NCBI GenBank assembly: GCA_019614645.1 | Contig: JABWDB010000017.1 | Coordinates: forward strand, 5,530,501 to 5,594,500 | Direction: 5' to 3' | Source: Stratiolaelaps scimitus | Lineage: Eukaryota; Arthropoda; Arachnida; Mesostigmata; Laelapidae | DNA: 64,000 nucleotides | Shown: positions 61,093-64,000 of the stretch, piece by piece | Position numbering within the stretch: position 1 is the stretch's first letter | Layout: each line of letters begins with the position of its first letter | The notes under the pieces: generated by a model | What the model saw: only the letters and a program-made list of their open reading frames with translations | What the model was told of the DNA's origin: nothing | The model's database searches: none | Position numbers and translations under genes: made by a program

Positions 61093-61798
61093 CAGAGAAT
61101 GGTTTTAGCAGGCAGAGGCGTTTTGTCATCCGCGTCAACTCCCCTGCACTGGATCGGCCCACGTTCATGGAGATTGGAATGTCTCTGGTGGTGTCCGTGC
61201 GTTTGAAGAAAATTTCCTCCTTTCAAAATTATTTTTTGTTATTCTCTTGCCCTGCATCGATATAGCCGAAGAGTCTATGAGAATTCACCATCTGAATCAC
61301 GTCCCACGTATGAATACATGCATGAGTACAACATCTTTGCAGTCAGCCGTGAATGCATAGTACTTCGTTTACATTGTGCCTGCTCTCGTCGCAATCGGAA
61401 GGGCAAAACAGCGCAATTTCGCGCAACAAGCGAAGTCAAACGGAGGCTTGTCCGTCTCCTGCGGCGCAAGCAAGTTAAGAATTTGAATGAATAGTTTCTC
61501 AAGATGTGTTTACTCGAATTACGAACTTTGCAATTTACCGTGTCAGCCTGTGGCAATGTTCGCCCTCTGCGCTCGCCGGCAACTCGGCCTTCAAAGGGCC
61601 CGCCTATTTCACTTTTGCAGGGCCGCGAGAGTTTCACTCGAAATGACCTCTTGGTAACGACCCGCCGACACTCGCATTTGCCTCTGAATCTCGTGCAAGT
61701 CCCTTGAGGCTGGCAATGCTTTGCAACGCAAACAGCATACAATACATCTTGTCTTTGTTTTTCTCTTTTTCAGGCTGAAGAAGTTTGCCTAAGTAGCC
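61093..61798. other. Intergenic, unrecognised
   Basis: A 155-codon minus frame at 61,275-61,742 (opening at a TTG, so not a proven start) is Cys- and Arg-rich but matches no family I recognise. Confidence 0.35.
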
Positions 61799-61813
61799 GG
61801 GGGGGGGGGGGGG
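61799..61813. repeat. Run of 15 G
   Basis: Uninterrupted G homopolymer; length may be affected by sequencing. Confidence 0.9.
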
Positions 61814-61859
61814 CGAGGATCATGCCAGCCAGTGGCTTGGGTCTGATCGATCCAACCAC

Positions 61860-61899
61860 TGGCATTCTTGCTATCACAGTAATAATAGCAAGAATGCCA
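61860..61899. repeat. Perfect 15-bp hairpin
   Basis: TGGCATTCTTGCTAT and ATAGCAAGAATGCCA flank a 10-base loop (CACAGTAATA). Confidence 0.9.
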
Positions 61900-63117
61900 A
61901 TGCTAATAATTTAAGTAGGACGACTTCGAAATAACTTCGATGTGCGTATATAATGTGATATATGCTCACGCACCTTATTGAGCACACATGGCTTCCGCAG
62001 GAGAGGCGTGTATGGGTTCATCTATCAGGGTAGCACTGTCTTATGGTTATAATAGAAAAAACAAATTTAGCTTAAAATCGGCTACATGCTAAATATATCG
62101 TAAGAGATAATGTGTGGCAAGTGTCCACATTTGACACCTCCCCCCCCTCTCGTATAAGCCTGGATGTATGCTAATATTCATTATCGAGCATTCATTATAA
62201 CTGGATTCGCGAAAGTCGGTTTCTGATACATTTTCACGTATATACTACCTGGTAAATACTTCTCAAATTATGTTATACACGTATAGGAGTATAAGTTTTC
62301 TCGTGACCATACCATCGCATTCGTCGAGTCTTTCGCAATCTCCTCGGAATGCGCCGGAAACTGGTCCATTTCTAATTGTAACAAGTTACTCGTGGCGATG
62401 CGATACATAAATATATACACGCTTGTATGGACTATGATAACCTTTTCTTCCATTACTCTTCATCATGGCCGCCCATCATGCGAAATTACTGAACTTCATA
62501 CTTCAAGACCTTGCTCAGCGTGCATCAACTGTACGTATAAGCGTTCCCGTCGCACCATAAGTCGTGATATGCGCATCGACTATATTTTGTTCACATATAC
62601 GAGTTTTGTTCGCCCTGGCCGTTAAGAGAAATTGTAGGCCTCTGTAAAGCTCGAGGATATTCACCTCTACGGTAGGAGTAGACGCTTGTGTGCACGACAT
62701 TTGTCTGAGTCGTGCCAGTTGACATAACTGCGCCTACCTAATTCTTCATAGAACGAGTGAGATCAGTTCGTGTTCCCGCAAATTTCAGGTTGGATTTCGC
62801 AGCAGAAGTTACGCCGGCCTGTATAACGAGTTAGTATTATGGTTCAGAGCCCCCAACCCCCACGGCCCATTCACACAATTTAGCACAACGTGTCAGGTCA
62901 AACATGCGGGTCTTTGTCGTTGTGCGTGGGCGTCACGTGGAGGGATCAGTACTACCACACGGGCGAGTATGGTACGTGATTTTGTCTCGGGATTCGAAGA
63001 CTTTAATCGTCCAATACAAGAAAACAGGAGTTCTTTACTCGATACAACTCTCAGGTTAATCAACTTTATATAACCAATATAACCACGTGTTTCACCTGGT
63101 CATCTAGAGTTCATAAA
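61900..63117. other. Intergenic, nothing recognised
   Basis: No credible gene, RNA or repeat. Confidence 0.4.
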
Positions 63118-63200
63118 TTTCAACATTCGAACCCAGGACGCCTAAATCAGAACGCAGGTTTCCTTTCACTTCAACGATAGCCACGTTAGAGCGCTGGCGC
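63118..63200 (-). mobile_element. tRNA-like remnant, minus strand
   Basis: On the minus strand GGCGTCCTGGGTTCGAATG is B-box-like, preceded by CGTGGCTATCGTTGAAG, which is weakly A-box-like. Not a complete tRNA. Confidence 0.3.
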
Positions 63201-63201
63201 A

Positions 63202-63221
63202 GTGTGTGTGTGTGTGTGTGT
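63202..63221. repeat. GT microsatellite
   Basis: Ten GT units, just outside the tRNA-like remnant. Confidence 0.9.
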
Positions 63222-64000
63222 TTAGGTGTGTTTGCACGAATCCCATCAAATATGTACGGATGACTAAGCACATATTCCCCGCCAGCAGCCAAGAATCACT
63301 CTCACTCACCACCGTCAACCGTTGCAATGACCAACGTTTGTGGTCAGGGGTCGTGTCACCCTGAAATCCAGCTCCTCGTCACCTACGGCTGCATCGGGCC
63401 TCGCAAATAAACGCTGGAACTGATGTGGTCCCTCGTGCCGGTGCCTACCTATCCGGTACTGCTCGCCTATGTCCTCGTATCTTCGTTTCGCCATTACTGT
63501 CGCCGCATTTCAGATGATGTCCACGTAGCGGGCACCGACTCGTTCCGTTGTTCGCCCCGCAGGTTCGTACTTGTGGTAGCACTGTACACGGGCAGTCAGA
63601 GGGTATCAACGTTGCCGGCGTTGAGGAAGTGGATGCCGCTCTTCGGTTGCAATGGCGACTCGGTTGGTTCCTCTGTAGTGCGTGTGTTATGCCGCTGTGT
63701 TATAGATGATCATAATGGTTTATTTCGCTGGGAGAGCAACCAGCTGCCGCAGGTGGCCGTTGCCAGAAAAGCTGCTGCTGCTGCTGGCGCCGCCGCCGCC
63801 AACAACCCTGACCGTTCCATCGGCTGCTCCGCCACAACAAAGAGACCTACCTGCCGACCAGCCGGACCGGTCCTGCACTCGACCACAGCTCGGCTCGGTT
63901 GCAGTTCTACGTGTATCACTGAGCCGCACATGTGTACGTGTACGGGACTGCAATACGCCTATAGTACTGCCTTCGGTGGCAAGCAACTTTTGGGTGTGTC
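63222..64000. other. GC-rich right edge with triplet repeats
   Basis: CG-rich DNA with (GCT)n followed by (GCC)n at 63,771-63,811, encoding Ala runs in one minus frame (63,931-63,710). Overlapping frames on both strands and no recognised domain. It resembles the other GC-rich blocks and may be the edge of a promoter or exon lying to the right. Confidence 0.3.

Noticed and set aside
1..64000. CRISPR arrays, operons, phage or plasmid modules
   Set aside because: No spaced identical repeats, gene clusters or bacterial signals; the genes seen have eukaryotic introns.

Overview
The window looks like arthropod nuclear DNA, most likely from a parasitiform chelicerate (mesostigmatid mite or tick). 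This is an inference. It rests on two genes that look like divergent ionotropic receptors (IRs), eukaryotic GT-AG introns of about 150-220 bases, a 28S rRNA-like pseudogene, tRNA-derived SINE copies, and relics of LTR and non-LTR retroelements, all set in gene-poor DNA full of microsatellites. No operons, Shine-Dalgarno sites, CRISPR arrays or intact tRNAs were seen. Only about 3 kb is convincingly protein coding.

Layout. Bases 1-1409 (minus strand) hold a partial IR that runs off the left edge, in three inferred exons. From 1.4 to 17 kb there are mostly no recognisable genes: a DNA-transposon end (3.6-4.1 kb), GC-rich stretches that could be promoters or first exons (7.7-9.1, 10.0-11.2, 13.1-13.6, 14.8-15.2 kb), a SINE head (9.3 kb) and a 22-bp minisatellite (12.6 kb). 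At 17.3-17.8 kb lies a decayed 28S rRNA fragment. From 18.8 to 30 kb there are a long hairpin, a GC-rich block (19.9-21.2 kb) and several tRNA-like or SINE insertions. A collapsed Ty3/gypsy-like element with degenerate direct repeats occupies 30.4-31.7 kb. Weak candidate exons sit at 34.1-34.4 and 38.2-38.3 kb, and a non-LTR reverse transcriptase relic at 41.7-42.3 kb.

The best gene is at 44,779-46,761 on the minus strand: a two-exon, 588-residue IR-like membrane protein. To its right the sequence is again almost gene-free. It carries short 3'-end SINE fragments with visible target-site duplications (50.2 and 55.9 kb), perfect hairpins (61.06 and 61.86 kb), a 15-G run and a GC-rich, triplet-repeat-containing right edge.

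The two IR-like genes share an alignable N-terminal region and a similar first membrane segment and lie about 43 kb apart on the same strand. They are plausibly dispersed members of one chemoreceptor family. They differ in intron content, and the left copy has an exon-phase mismatch that may mean it is decaying. Identifications come from reading the sequence only; no database search was possible.
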